Shown in pieces: positions 28,367-36,904 of a stretch of DNA of 64,000 nucleotides. The stretch is from Ideonella sp. (GTDB taxonomy: Bacteria; Pseudomonadota; Gammaproteobacteria; Burkholderiales; Burkholderiaceae_C): assembly GCF_016702655.1 (NCBI RefSeq), contig NZ_JADJDO010000038.1, positions 62,001-126,000 of the forward strand. Direction: 5' to 3'. Position numbers and translations under genes: made by a program. The notes beneath the pieces are model-generated. The model was not told the DNA's origin. It did no database searches and worked only from the letters and a program-made list of their open reading frames with translations. Position 1 is the stretch's first letter. Every line of letters starts with the position of its first letter.

Positions 28367-29712
28367 GCGATGCGCGGCCCGGCAAGAAGGTCTTCATCAA
28401 GACCTTCGGCTGCCAGATGAACGAATACGACTCGGGCAAGATGTCCGATGTCCTCGCCGCCGCCGAGGGTTATGCGCCGACCGACGACGTCGAGCAGGCC
28501 GACCTGATCCTGTTCAACACCTGCTCGGTGCGCGAGAAGGCGCAGGAGAAGGTGTTCAGCGACCTCGGCCGCGTCAAGCACCTGAAGGCACGCGGTGCGC
28601 TGATCGGCGTCGGCGGCTGCGTGGCGAGCCAGGAAGGCGCGGCCCTGATCGAGCGCGCGCCCTACGTGGATCTGGTCTTCGGCCCTCAGACGCTGCACCG
28701 CCTGCCCGAAATGCTCGCGCGGCGCGAGGCCCAGCAGCGGCCGCAGGTGGACATCAGCTTCCCCGAGATCGAGAAATTCGACCATCTGCCGCCCGCGCGC
28801 GTCGACGGCGCGACGGCGTTCGTCTCGATCATGGAGGGCTGCTCCAAGTACTGCAGCTACTGCGTCGTGCCCTACACGCGCGGCGACGAGGTCTCGCGCC
28901 CGCTCGACGACGTGCTCGCCGAGGTGGCCGGCCTCGCCGAGCAGGGCGTGCGCGAGGTCACGCTGCTCGGCCAGAACGTCAACGCCTGGCGTGGCCGCGC
29001 GGGCGCAGCGGGCAGCGGGCAGGCCGACTTCGCACTGCTCGTGGAACTCGTCGCTGCGATCCCCGGCATCGCCCGGCTGCGCTACACGACGAGCCACCCC
29101 AACGAGTTCACCCAGCGCCTCGTCGACGCCTATGCGCGCGTGCCGCAGCTCGTGGACCATGTGCACCTGCCGGTGCAGCACGGCAGCGACCGCATCCTCG
29201 CCGCGATGAAGCGCGGCTACACCGTGCTCGAGTACAAGAACCTCGTGCGCCGGCTGCGCGCGGCGCGGCCGGGCATCCGCATCGGCACCGACCTGATCGT
29301 CGGCTTTCCTGGCGAGACCAACGACGACTTCGCGCGCACGATGGCGCTGATCGATGAGGTCGGCTTCGACGCAAGCTTCAGCTTCGTCTTCAGCCCGCGC
29401 CCCGGCACGCCGGCGGCGGCGCTCGCCGACGACACGCCGCAGACGGTCAAGCTCGCGCGCCTGCAGCAGGTCCAGGCCGCGATCGACGCCAACGCAGCGC
29501 GCATTTCAGCCTCGCTCGTCGGCAGCGTGCAGACGGTGCTCGTCGAGGGGCCTTCGCGCAAGGACGAGCGCGAGTGGACGGGGCGCACGGATTGCAACCG
29601 CGCGGTCAACTTCGCCGCGCCGGGCATTGTTGTCGGCCAGCTTGTCGCAGTCCGGATCACCGAGGCACGCTCCCACTCGCTGCGCGGCCGGCTCCACCTG
29701 CTTGCTGCCTGA
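28363..29712 (+). CDS. miaB: tRNA-2-methylthio-N6-dimethylallyladenosine synthase
   Basis: Radical-SAM methylthiotransferase acting on i6A37 of tRNAs that read UNN codons. The 449-residue protein has the three cysteines of the N-terminal cluster (C17, C54, C86), the radical-SAM motif C160SKYC164SYC167, and a C-terminal TRAM-like domain (about 385-449). GTG 28363 overlaps the preceding stop and leaves the expected short lead before KKVFIKTFGCQMN. Confidence 0.96.
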   Translation: MSDARPGKKVFIKTFGCQMNEYDSGKMSDVLAAAEGYAPTDDVEQADLILFNTCSVREKAQEKVFSDLGRVKHLKARGALIGVGGCVASQEGAALIERAPYVDLVFGPQTLHRLPEMLARREAQQRPQVDISFPEIEKFDHLPPARVDGATAFVSIMEGCSKYCSYCVVPYTRGDEVSRPLDDVLAEVAGLAEQGVREVTLLGQNVNAWRGRAGAAGSGQADFALLVELVAAIPGIARLRYTTSHPNEFTQRLVDAYARVPQLVDHVHLPVQHGSDRILAAMKRGYTVLEYKNLVRRLRAARPGIRIGTDLIVGFPGETNDDFARTMALIDEVGFDASFSFVFSPRPGTPAAALADDTPQTVKLARLQQVQAAIDANAARISASLVGSVQTVLVEGPSRKDEREWTGRTDCNRAVNFAAPGIVVGQLVAVRITEARSHSLRGRLHLLAA

Positions 29713-29717
29713 GCGCA

Positions 29718-29732
29718 CGCCGCTGCGCGGCG
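29718..29732. terminator. Hairpin between convergent miaB and SlyB-like genes
   Basis: CGCCGC-TGC-GCGGCG sits in the 26 bp gap between the two stop codons. It may end transcription from both sides; no T run is present, so this is tentative. Confidence 0.35.
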
Positions 29733-29738
29733 CCGCGC

Positions 29739-30179
29739 TTACTGCGCCGTCACGCGCGCGCTCTCGCCATAGCCCTGGATGAAGACCTTCTGGCCGACGC
29801 GCAGCGGCGCGCCCACGGCCTGCGTCACGACCACGAGAACGCCCGAGGTCGTGCGCACGATGATCTGCTCGCCGGCAATGGGCTGAGTGTTTCTCTTCTG
29901 TACCTCGTTGCCGACGAGCGCGCCGCCCACAGCGCCAGCCACCATCGCCACGTCGCGGCCCGTGCCGCCGCCGATCAGGCTGCCGATGCCCACACCGGTG
30001 AGGCCGCCGATCACGGCGCCCACGCCCTGGTGCTGGTTGCTCGCGATCTGGGTCGGGTTGATCTGCTCGATCACGCCGCTGCGGATCTCCAGCGGGGCCG
30101 GCGCGGGCGCGGCGCAGGCGCCGAGCGTGAGGGCTGTCAGGATGGCGCCCAGGCGCCGAGTGATGCGGTAGAAGGTCAT
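29739..30179 (-). CDS. SlyB-like glycine-zipper outer-membrane lipoprotein
   Basis: A 146-residue lipoprotein (lipobox TLGAC near residue 21) with the SlyB/Pcp pattern: a short strand (IRSGVIEQINPTQI), then a glycine zipper GAVIGGLTGVGIGSLIGGG followed by AGAVGGALVGNE, and a C-terminal beta domain ending in VGQKVFIQGYG. A promoter with TGACGC, 17 nt, CATAAT is visible at 30256-30228. Family members stabilise the outer membrane; the role here is inferred. Confidence 0.85.
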   Translation of the reverse strand: MTFYRITRRLGAILTALTLGACAAPAPAPLEIRSGVIEQINPTQIASNQHQGVGAVIGGLTGVGIGSLIGGGTGRDVAMVAGAVGGALVGNEVQKRNTQPIAGEQIIVRTTSGVLVVVTQAVGAPLRVGQKVFIQGYGESARVTAQ

Positions 30180-30253
30180 GGTGAGCTCCAGATCGGGTGC
30201 AAGCGGGGTCGAGGTCAGGCGATCGGGATTATGCGAGCAGCGAGCCCGGCGCG

Positions 30254-32209
30254 TCACGGCACGGCGACCCGGCGCTCGCGCGCCGCGGGTTCGGGCATCG
30301 CCGGCGCGGTGAGAAGCGCTTCCACGAGCTCACCCATGCGACCCTGCGCCCGCAACAGAGCCGTATCCTGTGCCGCGAGCTCGGCCAGGCGGCGTTCGAG
30401 TTCGCCCGCGGCTTGATCGATGCGTTCGAGCGCTGCGGCACGGCGGGCGAATGCGCTGCGTCGCTCGCCGACCTGGGCGTCGATCTGGGCGATCAGCGAG
30501 CGGCTCCAGAGCTCGATCTCGGCGCCAGCCGACTCGAACACCACGCGCAGCTTGGACAGCAGCATGCGCTTGAACTGCTCCATCGCGCGCGGCTGCAGCA
30601 GCCGCAGCGCACCGGCCAGCCCCAGGTAGCGGGCGTAACTGCTTTCGATCAACGCCAGCTCGTCGCCGAAATGCGCTAGCGCGGGGGGCGGCGGCAGTTC
30701 GATCGCGAAGCCGAACTCGGCATTCAGGCGCGTGCAGCCCGCGGCCAGCATGGCCTGGATCTCCACGCTGCGCGCCTCGCCCTGCCCCAGCGACTCGCGC
30801 AGGCGTGCACACAGCGCGCCGAACGCCGCGCGCGTGTCGAGCCTGAACAGTGCCGGCCGCAGCGCCTGCTGCAGTTGTTCGACCTCGCGGCGCAGGCCTT
30901 CGCCGGCCAGCGCCGTCAGCGCCTGCTCGAGCAGGCGCTTGTGTACCGCGCGCAGGGCCTGGATCTGGACCATGCATCGCTCGAAGTCGTGTTCCTCCAC
31001 GGCGACGCGCTGGCGCGCCGCGCGCAGCCGCGCGCTGCTCTTGCCGCGCAGGCCGCGCAGTTCGAGCGTCTGTTCGGCAATCTGGCGCCGGCGCTCGCCC
31101 AGGCGGTGCGTGGTACGGGCGCGAAGGTCGCCGAGCGCGTCGCCGATCAGGCGCTGCAGGCCCTCACGGCCCTCATCGAGCAGCCCGGCTGCCAGCGCCG
31201 TCTCGAGTCGAGGCAGGCCGCTGCGCTCGAGCGCGCCGGCATCGCCTTCGATCCGCGCGACCAGCGCCTCGCGCGCCGAGACGGCAAAGACCGCGCCGAG
31301 GTCGACACCGAGGGACTGCGCCACCGTGCGGCGCTGGGTCTCGATCTGCTGCGCCACCGCGTCCGGCGCGAGCAGCGGGTCGCGCAGCGTGTCGATCTTG
31401 TTGAGCACCACGAAGTGCGCCACCGGGCGGCTGGCGAGGTGGTCGCGCCAGAGCTCGAGGTCGGAGCGCGTGACCCCGGTATCGGCGCCGAGCACGAAGA
31501 CCACTGCCTGCGCCGCCGGCAGCAGGCCGAGGGTGAGCTCGGGCTCGGCGCCGAGCGCATTCAGCCCCGGCGTATCGAGCACCGCCAGCCCGCGCCGCAG
31601 CAGCGGGTGCGGGTGGTTGACGAGCGCGTGGCGCCAGAGCGGGATCTCGACCTGCCCCTGGGCGTCGACGGGCGGATTGGCCTGTGGCTGCGCATCGTCC
31701 CACAGCCCGAGCGCGCGCGCTTCGTCGAGGCTGGCGCCGCGGGTTGCGGCAACCTGCGCAAGCAGCTCGGCGAGCCGGGCCGGATCGCCGAGGTCAAACT
31801 CGAAACGAGTCCAGCGCGCCGGGTCGGCGCGCAGTTCGGCGAGCGTGGCCTCATCGCGGCGGGTCTCCATCGGCAGCAGCGCGACCGAAGGCCGGGTGCC
31901 GATTTCGTAGCCGAGCTCGACCGGGCACATGGTCGTGCGCCCGGGCGTTGCGGGCAGGATGCGCCTGCCGCAGCCGGCGAGCAGCAGTGCGTTGATCAGC
32001 TCGGACTTGCCGCGCGAGAACTCGCCAACCACGGCCAGCATGCGCTTGTCGCCCGCCAGGCGGCGGCGCAAGGCGGCGATCCGAGCCGCGACGGTGCGAT
32101 CGCGCAGATCATGCGCGGCAAGGAAGCGATCGACTTCGCCCAGCCCGGCCAGCATCGAGGCGCGCCAGCCCTGCAGTGCTTCGAGCCGGGCGGCAAACGG
32201 TGGGGCCAT
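30254..32209 (-). CDS. Dynamin-like GTPase
   Basis: A 651-residue protein with a dynamin-type GTPase domain: P-loop GEFSRGKS at 62-69, a switch-I TPGRTT nearby, G3 LDTPGLNA and G4 LNKID. A long predicted coiled-coil region follows (residues ~370-651; GERRRQIAEQTLELRGLRGK, and others), typical of bacterial dynamin-like proteins that remodel membranes. There is no obvious membrane helix. It is single and not paired with a second dynamin gene. Substrate membrane and role unknown. Confidence 0.82.
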   Translation of the reverse strand: MAPPFAARLEALQGWRASMLAGLGEVDRFLAAHDLRDRTVAARIAALRRRLAGDKRMLAVVGEFSRGKSELINALLLAGCGRRILPATPGRTTMCPVELGYEIGTRPSVALLPMETRRDEATLAELRADPARWTRFEFDLGDPARLAELLAQVAATRGASLDEARALGLWDDAQPQANPPVDAQGQVEIPLWRHALVNHPHPLLRRGLAVLDTPGLNALGAEPELTLGLLPAAQAVVFVLGADTGVTRSDLELWRDHLASRPVAHFVVLNKIDTLRDPLLAPDAVAQQIETQRRTVAQSLGVDLGAVFAVSAREALVARIEGDAGALERSGLPRLETALAAGLLDEGREGLQRLIGDALGDLRARTTHRLGERRRQIAEQTLELRGLRGKSSARLRAARQRVAVEEHDFERCMVQIQALRAVHKRLLEQALTALAGEGLRREVEQLQQALRPALFRLDTRAAFGALCARLRESLGQGEARSVEIQAMLAAGCTRLNAEFGFAIELPPPPALAHFGDELALIESSYARYLGLAGALRLLQPRAMEQFKRMLLSKLRVVFESAGAEIELWSRSLIAQIDAQVGERRSAFARRAAALERIDQAAGELERRLAELAAQDTALLRAQGRMGELVEALLTAPAMPEPAARERRVAVP

Positions 32210-32313
32210 GCGGTGCGGCGGACCTAGGGTTGGACGGGTCGGGGCATCCTAATCGACGTGTGCGCGCGGCGAAGCATCGATACAACTGCTCACTGCGTAA
32301 TGCAACACAGTCT

Positions 32314-33132
32314 TCAGCGGCGTTGGCACTGCGGGCAGAAGTAGGTTGCGCGCTGGCCCTGCACGATGCGCCGCAGCGGCGTGGCGCAGGCGCTGCAGGG
32401 TTCGCCCGCGCGACCATAGACGCGCGCGGCGAGCTGGAACCCGCCTGCCATGCCGTGCGCGTCGCGAAAGTCGCGCAGCGTCGATCCGCCGAGCGCGAGC
32501 GCGCGCGCGAGTGTGTCGCGCAGCGCGGCCGCGAGGCGATCGCAGCGCGCCCGGCTGAGGCGCTGGCTGCGCGTGCGCGGGTCGATGCCGGCGGCGAACA
32601 GGGCCTCGCAGGCATAGATGTTGCCCGCGCCGACGACGACCGCACCGCCGAGCAGCACGTCCTTGATCGCACCGCGGCGGCGGCGCAGCGCGGCGTGCAG
32701 GGCGGCGCCGTCGAAGGCCGGGTCGAAGGGTTCCAGGCCCAATCCGGCGAGCAACCTTGCCGCCGGATCGCGGTCCAGCCCGGGCGACCAGACCACCGCG
32801 CCGAAGCGCCGCGGATCGGTCAGGCGCAGCGTACCGTGCGTGGTGGCGAGGTCGAAGTGGTCATGCGCGCCGGGCGGCGCCAACGGCGGCACCGAGAATT
32901 GCAGCGAGCCCGACATGCCCAGGTGCATCAGCAGCCCGCCACGATCGAGCGGCAACCAAAGGTACTTGGCGCGCCGCGTCGTCTCGCCGACGGTCTGGCC
33001 GAGCAGCGAATCCGCATGGCAGCCCAGCGGCCAGCGCAAGGGCTTGCCCAGGCGCACCCCAGTGATGCGCGCGCCCGCGATGCGCGGGCCGAAAGTGAGG
33101 CGCGTGACTTCGACTTCCGGCAGTTCAGGCAT
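32314..33132 (-). CDS. mutM: Formamidopyrimidine-DNA glycosylase
   Basis: Excises 8-oxoguanine and nicks the abasic site. The 272-residue protein begins MPELPEVEV, exposing the catalytic Pro2 and Glu3. It has K in RAKYLWLPL, the helix-two-turn-helix region (GAGNIYACEALFAAGIDPRT) and a C-terminal zinc finger with CSAC and CPQC. ATG 33132 is required for the active N-terminus. Confidence 0.95.
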   Translation of the reverse strand: MPELPEVEVTRLTFGPRIAGARITGVRLGKPLRWPLGCHADSLLGQTVGETTRRAKYLWLPLDRGGLLMHLGMSGSLQFSVPPLAPPGAHDHFDLATTHGTLRLTDPRRFGAVVWSPGLDRDPAARLLAGLGLEPFDPAFDGAALHAALRRRRGAIKDVLLGGAVVVGAGNIYACEALFAAGIDPRTRSQRLSRARCDRLAAALRDTLARALALGGSTLRDFRDAHGMAGGFQLAARVYGRAGEPCSACATPLRRIVQGQRATYFCPQCQRR

Positions 33133-33212
33133 CGCGGAATTATTGCGGTCGGCACGACTCCATCCGATTCCATCCGCCTGCAAGGCTGTCCGCAGGCCCA
33201 TGACCCGCCTAC

Positions 33213-33218
33213 TAGAAT
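33213..33218 (+). promoter_or_regulatory. Putative -10 box of the TPR-lolB-ispE operon
   Basis: TAGAAT followed by CGACCGC, close to the boxes before fba and purC. It lies about 30 nt before the TPR gene start, diverging from mutM. Confidence 0.4.
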
Positions 33219-33245
33219 CGACCGCTGCCCAAGGAACAAGTGCCG

Positions 33246-35051
33246 ATGCCCGCCCGAAAAGTCTGCCCGAAGGTGGTATCCGCAATTGCCCTGGCCTTGG
33301 CTTGTCTCGTGTTGGGCAGGCCCGCCTTGGCGCAGGATCGCGGCGCGCAGCCGCCCGTGGCCAACTCGAACCTGAGTGCGCCCGTCTTCTATCAGTTGCT
33401 GATCGGCGAGATCGAACTTCGCCAGGGTTCGCCGGGCACCGCCTACGACCTGATCCTCGACGCAGCGCGCAAGACGCGCGACGAGCAGTTGTTCCGCCGC
33501 GCGACCGAGATCGCGCTCCAGGCGCGGGCAGGCGACCAGGCGCTCGTCGCCGTCAACGCCTGGCGCCAGGCCTTGCCGTCGTCGCTCGATGCGCTGCGCT
33601 ACCAGGTGCAGTTGCTGGTCGCGCTGAACCGCCTGCCCGATACAGTCGCACCTCTGCGCGCGCTGATCGAGCTGACGCCGCCAGCAGACCGACCGCTGCT
33701 GATCGCCGTCACGCCGCGCCTGTATGCGCGCGCGTCCGACAAGCTGGCTGCGGCGACGGCGCTCGATGCCGCACTGGCGAGTTACGCCGCGTCCCCCGCT
33801 ACCGCCACGGCGGCGCGCGTCGCGACCGGACGCGGCTGGCTCGCGGCGCAGGACGCCAAGCGTGCCCTGGCCCTGGCGCAACTGGCGCATCGTGACGATC
33901 CTGGCGCCGAGGGCCCGGCGCTGCTGGCGCTCGAACTGATGCCGGGCCAGCCCGCAGCCGAGGCCATCGTCGTCGGCCACCTCGGCGCCAGACCCGGCAG
34001 CAACGGGGTGCGCGCGCTCTATGCACGAGCGCTGAGCCTGGCACAGCGACATGGCGACGCGATTGCGCAGATCGAGATCGTGGTGCGCAACGACCCGGCA
34101 GCGCCGGCGCCCTGGCTCACACTGGGCGCGCTGCATCTCGAATTGCGCCAGGCCCGGCAGGCGACCGAAGCGCTGGAGCGCTTCGTGATGCTGGCGTCGG
34201 CCGCCTCCCAGCGTGCCCCTGCTGCGCAGCCGGCCGAGGACGATGGCGATGGCGAAGACAACGAGGCGCCGGATGCCAGCGCCGCCGGCCTGACACAGGC
34301 CTACCTGATGCTCGCGCAGGCAGCCGAACTCGAGCGCGACTTCCCGGCCGCCGAGCGCTGGCTGGAGAAAATCGACAGCGCCCAGCAGGCGCTCGACGTG
34401 CAGATGCGCCGCGCGTCGCTGCTCGCGCGCCAGGGCAAGATGACGCAGGCGCGCGACCTGATCCGAAAGGCGCCGGAGAAGTCGGGCGCAGACGCGCGCG
34501 CCAAACTGCTCGCCGAGGCGCAGATCCTGCGCGAAGCGAAACAGTGGGACGAGGCCTACGCGGTGCTCGGTGCGGCTGCCGAGCGCTTTCCCGATGACGC
34601 CGACCTGCTCTACGAGCAGTCGATGATCGCCGAGAAGCTCGACCGCATGGACGACATGGAGCGCCTGCTGCGGCGGGTCATAGTTTTGCAGCCCGACCAC
34701 CACCACGCCTACAACGCGCTCGGCTACTCGCTCGCCGAGCGCAACCTGCGCCTGGAGGAGGCGCGCGCGCTGATCCGCAAGGCGCTCGATCTCAAGCCTG
34801 GCGAGCCCTTCATCACCGACAGCCTTGGCTGGGTCGAGTACCGGCTCGGCAATCGCGAAGAGGCCACGCGCCTGCTGCGCCAGGCCTACCAGTCGCGGCC
34901 CGACGTCGAGATCGCGAGCCACCTCGGCGAAGTGCTGTGGGTCAGCGGCGAGCGCGAAGAAGCGCGGCGCGTGCTGCGCGAGGCCCGCACCCGCGATGCC
35001 ACCAACGACGTCCTCGTCGAGACCCTGGCGCGGCTCAAAGTCGATCTGTGA
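33246..35051 (+). CDS. Exported tetratricopeptide-repeat protein
   Basis: A ~600-residue protein with a signal peptide (VVSAIALALACLVLGRPALA) and TPR helices along most of its length; the clearest repeats are at the C-terminus (HAYNALGYSLAERNLRLEEA, then DSLGWVEYRLGNREEATRLL). ATG 33246 lies 10 nt after AAGGA; GTG 33240 is an alternative only 4 nt after it. In this order a TPR protein regularly precedes lolB-ispE, which suggests an envelope role, but none is established here. The stop overlaps the first copy of the tandem repeat that follows. Confidence 0.8.
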   Translation: MPARKVCPKVVSAIALALACLVLGRPALAQDRGAQPPVANSNLSAPVFYQLLIGEIELRQGSPGTAYDLILDAARKTRDEQLFRRATEIALQARAGDQALVAVNAWRQALPSSLDALRYQVQLLVALNRLPDTVAPLRALIELTPPADRPLLIAVTPRLYARASDKLAAATALDAALASYAASPATATAARVATGRGWLAAQDAKRALALAQLAHRDDPGAEGPALLALELMPGQPAAEAIVVGHLGARPGSNGVRALYARALSLAQRHGDAIAQIEIVVRNDPAAPAPWLTLGALHLELRQARQATEALERFVMLASAASQRAPAAQPAEDDGDGEDNEAPDASAAGLTQAYLMLAQAAELERDFPAAERWLEKIDSAQQALDVQMRRASLLARQGKMTQARDLIRKAPEKSGADARAKLLAEAQILREAKQWDEAYAVLGAAAERFPDDADLLYEQSMIAEKLDRMDDMERLLRRVIVLQPDHHHAYNALGYSLAERNLRLEEARALIRKALDLKPGEPFITDSLGWVEYRLGNREEATRLLRQAYQSRPDVEIASHLGEVLWVSGEREEARRVLREARTRDATNDVLVETLARLKVDL

Positions 35052-35213
35052 GCGTCGCGCCGGGCCGCCCCAAGCAAGCGAACATCCCCTCGGGGGATCG
35101 CCCGGTGTACCCGCCGGGCGAGGGGCCCCAGTGAGCGTCGCGCCGGGCCGCCCCAAGCAAGCGAACATCCCCTCGGGGGATCGCCCGGTGTACCCGCCGG
35201 GCGAGGGGCCCCA
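35048..35213 (+). repeat. Two identical 83 bp tandem repeats carrying coupled mini-ORFs
   Basis: Copies at 35048-35130 and 35131-35213 are identical. Each begins GTGAGCGTCGCGCCGGGCC and ends GAGGGGCCCCA. Each encodes a 28-codon mini-ORF from GTG to TGA. The first GTG overlaps the TPR-gene stop (GTGA), its TGA overlaps the second GTG, and the second TGA (35215-35217) overlaps the lolB GTG (35214). So a ribosome could step through four reading frames by 4 nt overlaps. GGCGAGGGG just before each start could serve as Shine-Dalgarno. The unit is 83 bp, not a multiple of 3, so the mini-ORFs are out of frame with lolB. Confidence 0.9.
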
Positions 35214-35780
35214 GTGAACAACGTCGCCGGGCCGGCCCGTGCGCGCCTGGTAGCGCTGCTTGCAGCCGCCGCGCTGGCGGCCTGCGCAACGCCAGCAACG
35301 CGTACCGAGGGAGCCTTCCTGAGCGGGCGCATGTCGGTCCAGGTCGAAGCCGTGCCGCCTGACGAGCCAGCGCGGTCGATGAGTGCGCATTTCGAGCTCT
35401 CGGGCAGCGCCCTGCAAGGCCGCCTCGACCTCTCGACGCCGCTCGGCACACGGGTCGGCGAGGCGCGCTGGTCGCCGGGCGCGGCGCTGCTCGTCGGCCC
35501 GGGCGGGCGCGAAACCGCGTATCCCGACCTCGACGCGATGACGCGCGCCTTGCTCGGCGAGGCGCTGCCGGTCGCGGCGCTGTTCGACTGGCTCGCCGGC
35601 CGGCCCTGGCCGGCCGCACCGGGCGAGGCCGCGCAGGCGACCTCGCCGCCCAGCTTTCGCCAACTCGGCTGGCTGGTCGATCTGGCCCGCTTCGACGAGG
35701 GCTTGATCGTCGCCCGCCGCGAAGCGCCGCCGGCAGTCTCGGTACGGGTCAAGCTCGACGCCGCGCTGCGGCAGGATTGA
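35214..35780 (+). CDS. lolB: Outer-membrane lipoprotein LolB
   Basis: Receives lipoproteins from LolA and inserts them into the outer membrane. The 188-residue protein has a lipoprotein signal ending LAAAALAAC, then GAFLSGRMSVQVEA (the first strand of the LolB barrel), SAHFELSGSALQGRLDL and SPPSFRQLGWLVD. The GTG start follows directly on the tandem repeat. The stop overlaps ispE by one base. lolB-ispE-prs is a standard gene order in this group. Confidence 0.88.
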   Translation: MNNVAGPARARLVALLAAAALAACATPATRTEGAFLSGRMSVQVEAVPPDEPARSMSAHFELSGSALQGRLDLSTPLGTRVGEARWSPGAALLVGPGGRETAYPDLDAMTRALLGEALPVAALFDWLAGRPWPAAPGEAAQATSPPSFRQLGWLVDLARFDEGLIVARREAPPAVSVRVKLDAALRQD

Positions 35781-36682
35781 TGCCGATGATCAAGGCCCTC
35801 TACGATCTGCCGGCCCCGGCCAAGCTCAACCTCTTCCTGCACGTGGTCGGGCGCCGCGCGGACGGCTACCACCTGCTGCAGTCCGCCTTCGTGCTGATCG
35901 ATTGGCACGACACGCTGCACGTCGAACGGCGTGACTACGACTCGAATCTCGCCCGTCACGACCTTGAGTTCGTCGGCGAGCCGCTGCCCGCCGACGACTT
36001 GTGCCTGCGCGCCGCGCGCGCGCTGCAACGCGAGAGCGGCACGCGGCTCGGTGCCGACATCTCGCTCGCCAAGCGCCTGCCTGCCGGCGCCGGCCTGGGT
36101 GGCGGCAGCTCGGATGCGGCGACCACCTTGCTCGCGTTGAACCAGGTCTGGGACCTGCACTGGCCGCGCCAGCGTCTGATGGCGCTCGGCCTCACCCTGG
36201 GCGCCGACATACCGTTCTTCATCGGCGGGCAAAACGCCTTCGTCGAAGGCATCGGCGAGCGCCTGACGCCGATCGCCACGCTGGTTCGGCAATGGCTGGC
36301 CGTCGTCAAGCCGGCGCAGGGTGTGGCCACGAAGGACGTGTTCGCGAGTCCGCTCTTGGTCCGGGATACGGAACCCGTTATAATGGAAAGCTTTCTTGCA
36401 GACGCCAGCGCAAGCCAGGGTTTCGGCCCGGGCAGCTTCGGGCGCAACGACCTGCAGGCACCGGCGGCGAGCCAGTGCGCGCAGATCGCCGAGGCCGCAG
36501 CGTGGCTCGAATCCCGGTTCGGCGCGAGCCGCATGACGGGGTCGGGCAGCGCGGTGTTCGCAGGAGCAGGCACGGGCGACCAGCCTTTCGGGCGGTTACC
36601 GGCGGAGCTTCCGCCGGGTTGGGTCGGGCGCATGTGCCGCAGTCTCTTGCATCACCCCTTGTCGGGTTTTGCGGCAGACTGA
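35780..36682 (+). CDS. ispE: 4-diphosphocytidyl-2-C-methyl-D-erythritol kinase
   Basis: GHMP kinase of the MEP isoprenoid pathway, phosphorylating CDP-ME. The 300-residue protein has PAPAKLNLFLHVVGRRADGYH near the N-terminus and the ATP loop PAGAGLGGGSSDAA near residues 98-111. MTGSGSAVFA is the third GHMP motif. ATG 35780 gives the usual lead; TTG 35777 is possible. A good sigma-70-like promoter lies inside the gene, pointing at the downstream tRNA and prs. Confidence 0.94.
   Translation: MPMIKALYDLPAPAKLNLFLHVVGRRADGYHLLQSAFVLIDWHDTLHVERRDYDSNLARHDLEFVGEPLPADDLCLRAARALQRESGTRLGADISLAKRLPAGAGLGGGSSDAATTLLALNQVWDLHWPRQRLMALGLTLGADIPFFIGGQNAFVEGIGERLTPIATLVRQWLAVVKPAQGVATKDVFASPLLVRDTEPVIMESFLADASASQGFGPGSFGRNDLQAPAASQCAQIAEAAAWLESRFGASRMTGSGSAVFAGAGTGDQPFGRLPAELPPGWVGRMCRSLLHHPLSGFAAD
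36356..36384 (+). promoter_or_regulatory. Internal promoter in ispE
   Basis: TTGGTC, 17 nt spacer, TATAAT (36379-36384). This is the best sigma-70 match in the region and stands out against GC-rich codons. It would drive tRNA-Gln, about 330 nt downstream, and probably prs and rplY. Confidence 0.65.
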
Positions 36683-36721
36683 GCGCGGTTGAAGGCTGCA
36701 GGCGAAGGCCGGCAGCCGAGT

Positions 36722-36798
36722 AGGGGAGTCGCCAAGTTGGTCAAGGCATCGGATTTTGATTCCGACATGCGAGGGTTCGAGTCCTTCCTCCCCTGCCA
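36722..36798 (+). tRNA. tRNA-Gln (anticodon TTG)
   Basis: Acceptor AGGGGAG (36722-36728) pairs with CTCCCCT (36788-36794), followed by G and encoded CCA. Anticodon TTG at 36756-36758 in the loop TTTTGAT. The body (GTCGCCAAGTTGGTCAAGGC) is typical of tRNA-Gln. Its place between ispE and prs is conserved in Burkholderiales. Confidence 0.95.
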
Positions 36799-36865
36799 GG
36801 ATTGCTGATCGGCCGCCGTCGCGGCCGCCCCCCGGAGCAGGTTCCGGTGCCTGCGGGGGCAATCC
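36799..36865 (+). ncRNA. Branched RNA fold in the prs leader
   Basis: Outer stem GGATTGC (36799-36805) with GCAATCC (36859-36865) encloses hairpin GGCCGC-CGTC-GCGGCC (36811-36826) and a second hairpin with GCAGG (36837-36841) / CCTGC (36850-36854) extended by C and G runs. It directly follows tRNA-Gln and precedes the prs start by 39 nt. It may be a processed 3' trailer, a terminator-like element, or a regulatory leader; no known riboswitch class is recognised. Confidence 0.4.
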
Positions 36866-36904
36866 CGGGCCAGTGTCGCGTCAGGGCCTCGGGGTAGAAG
36901 CGGA

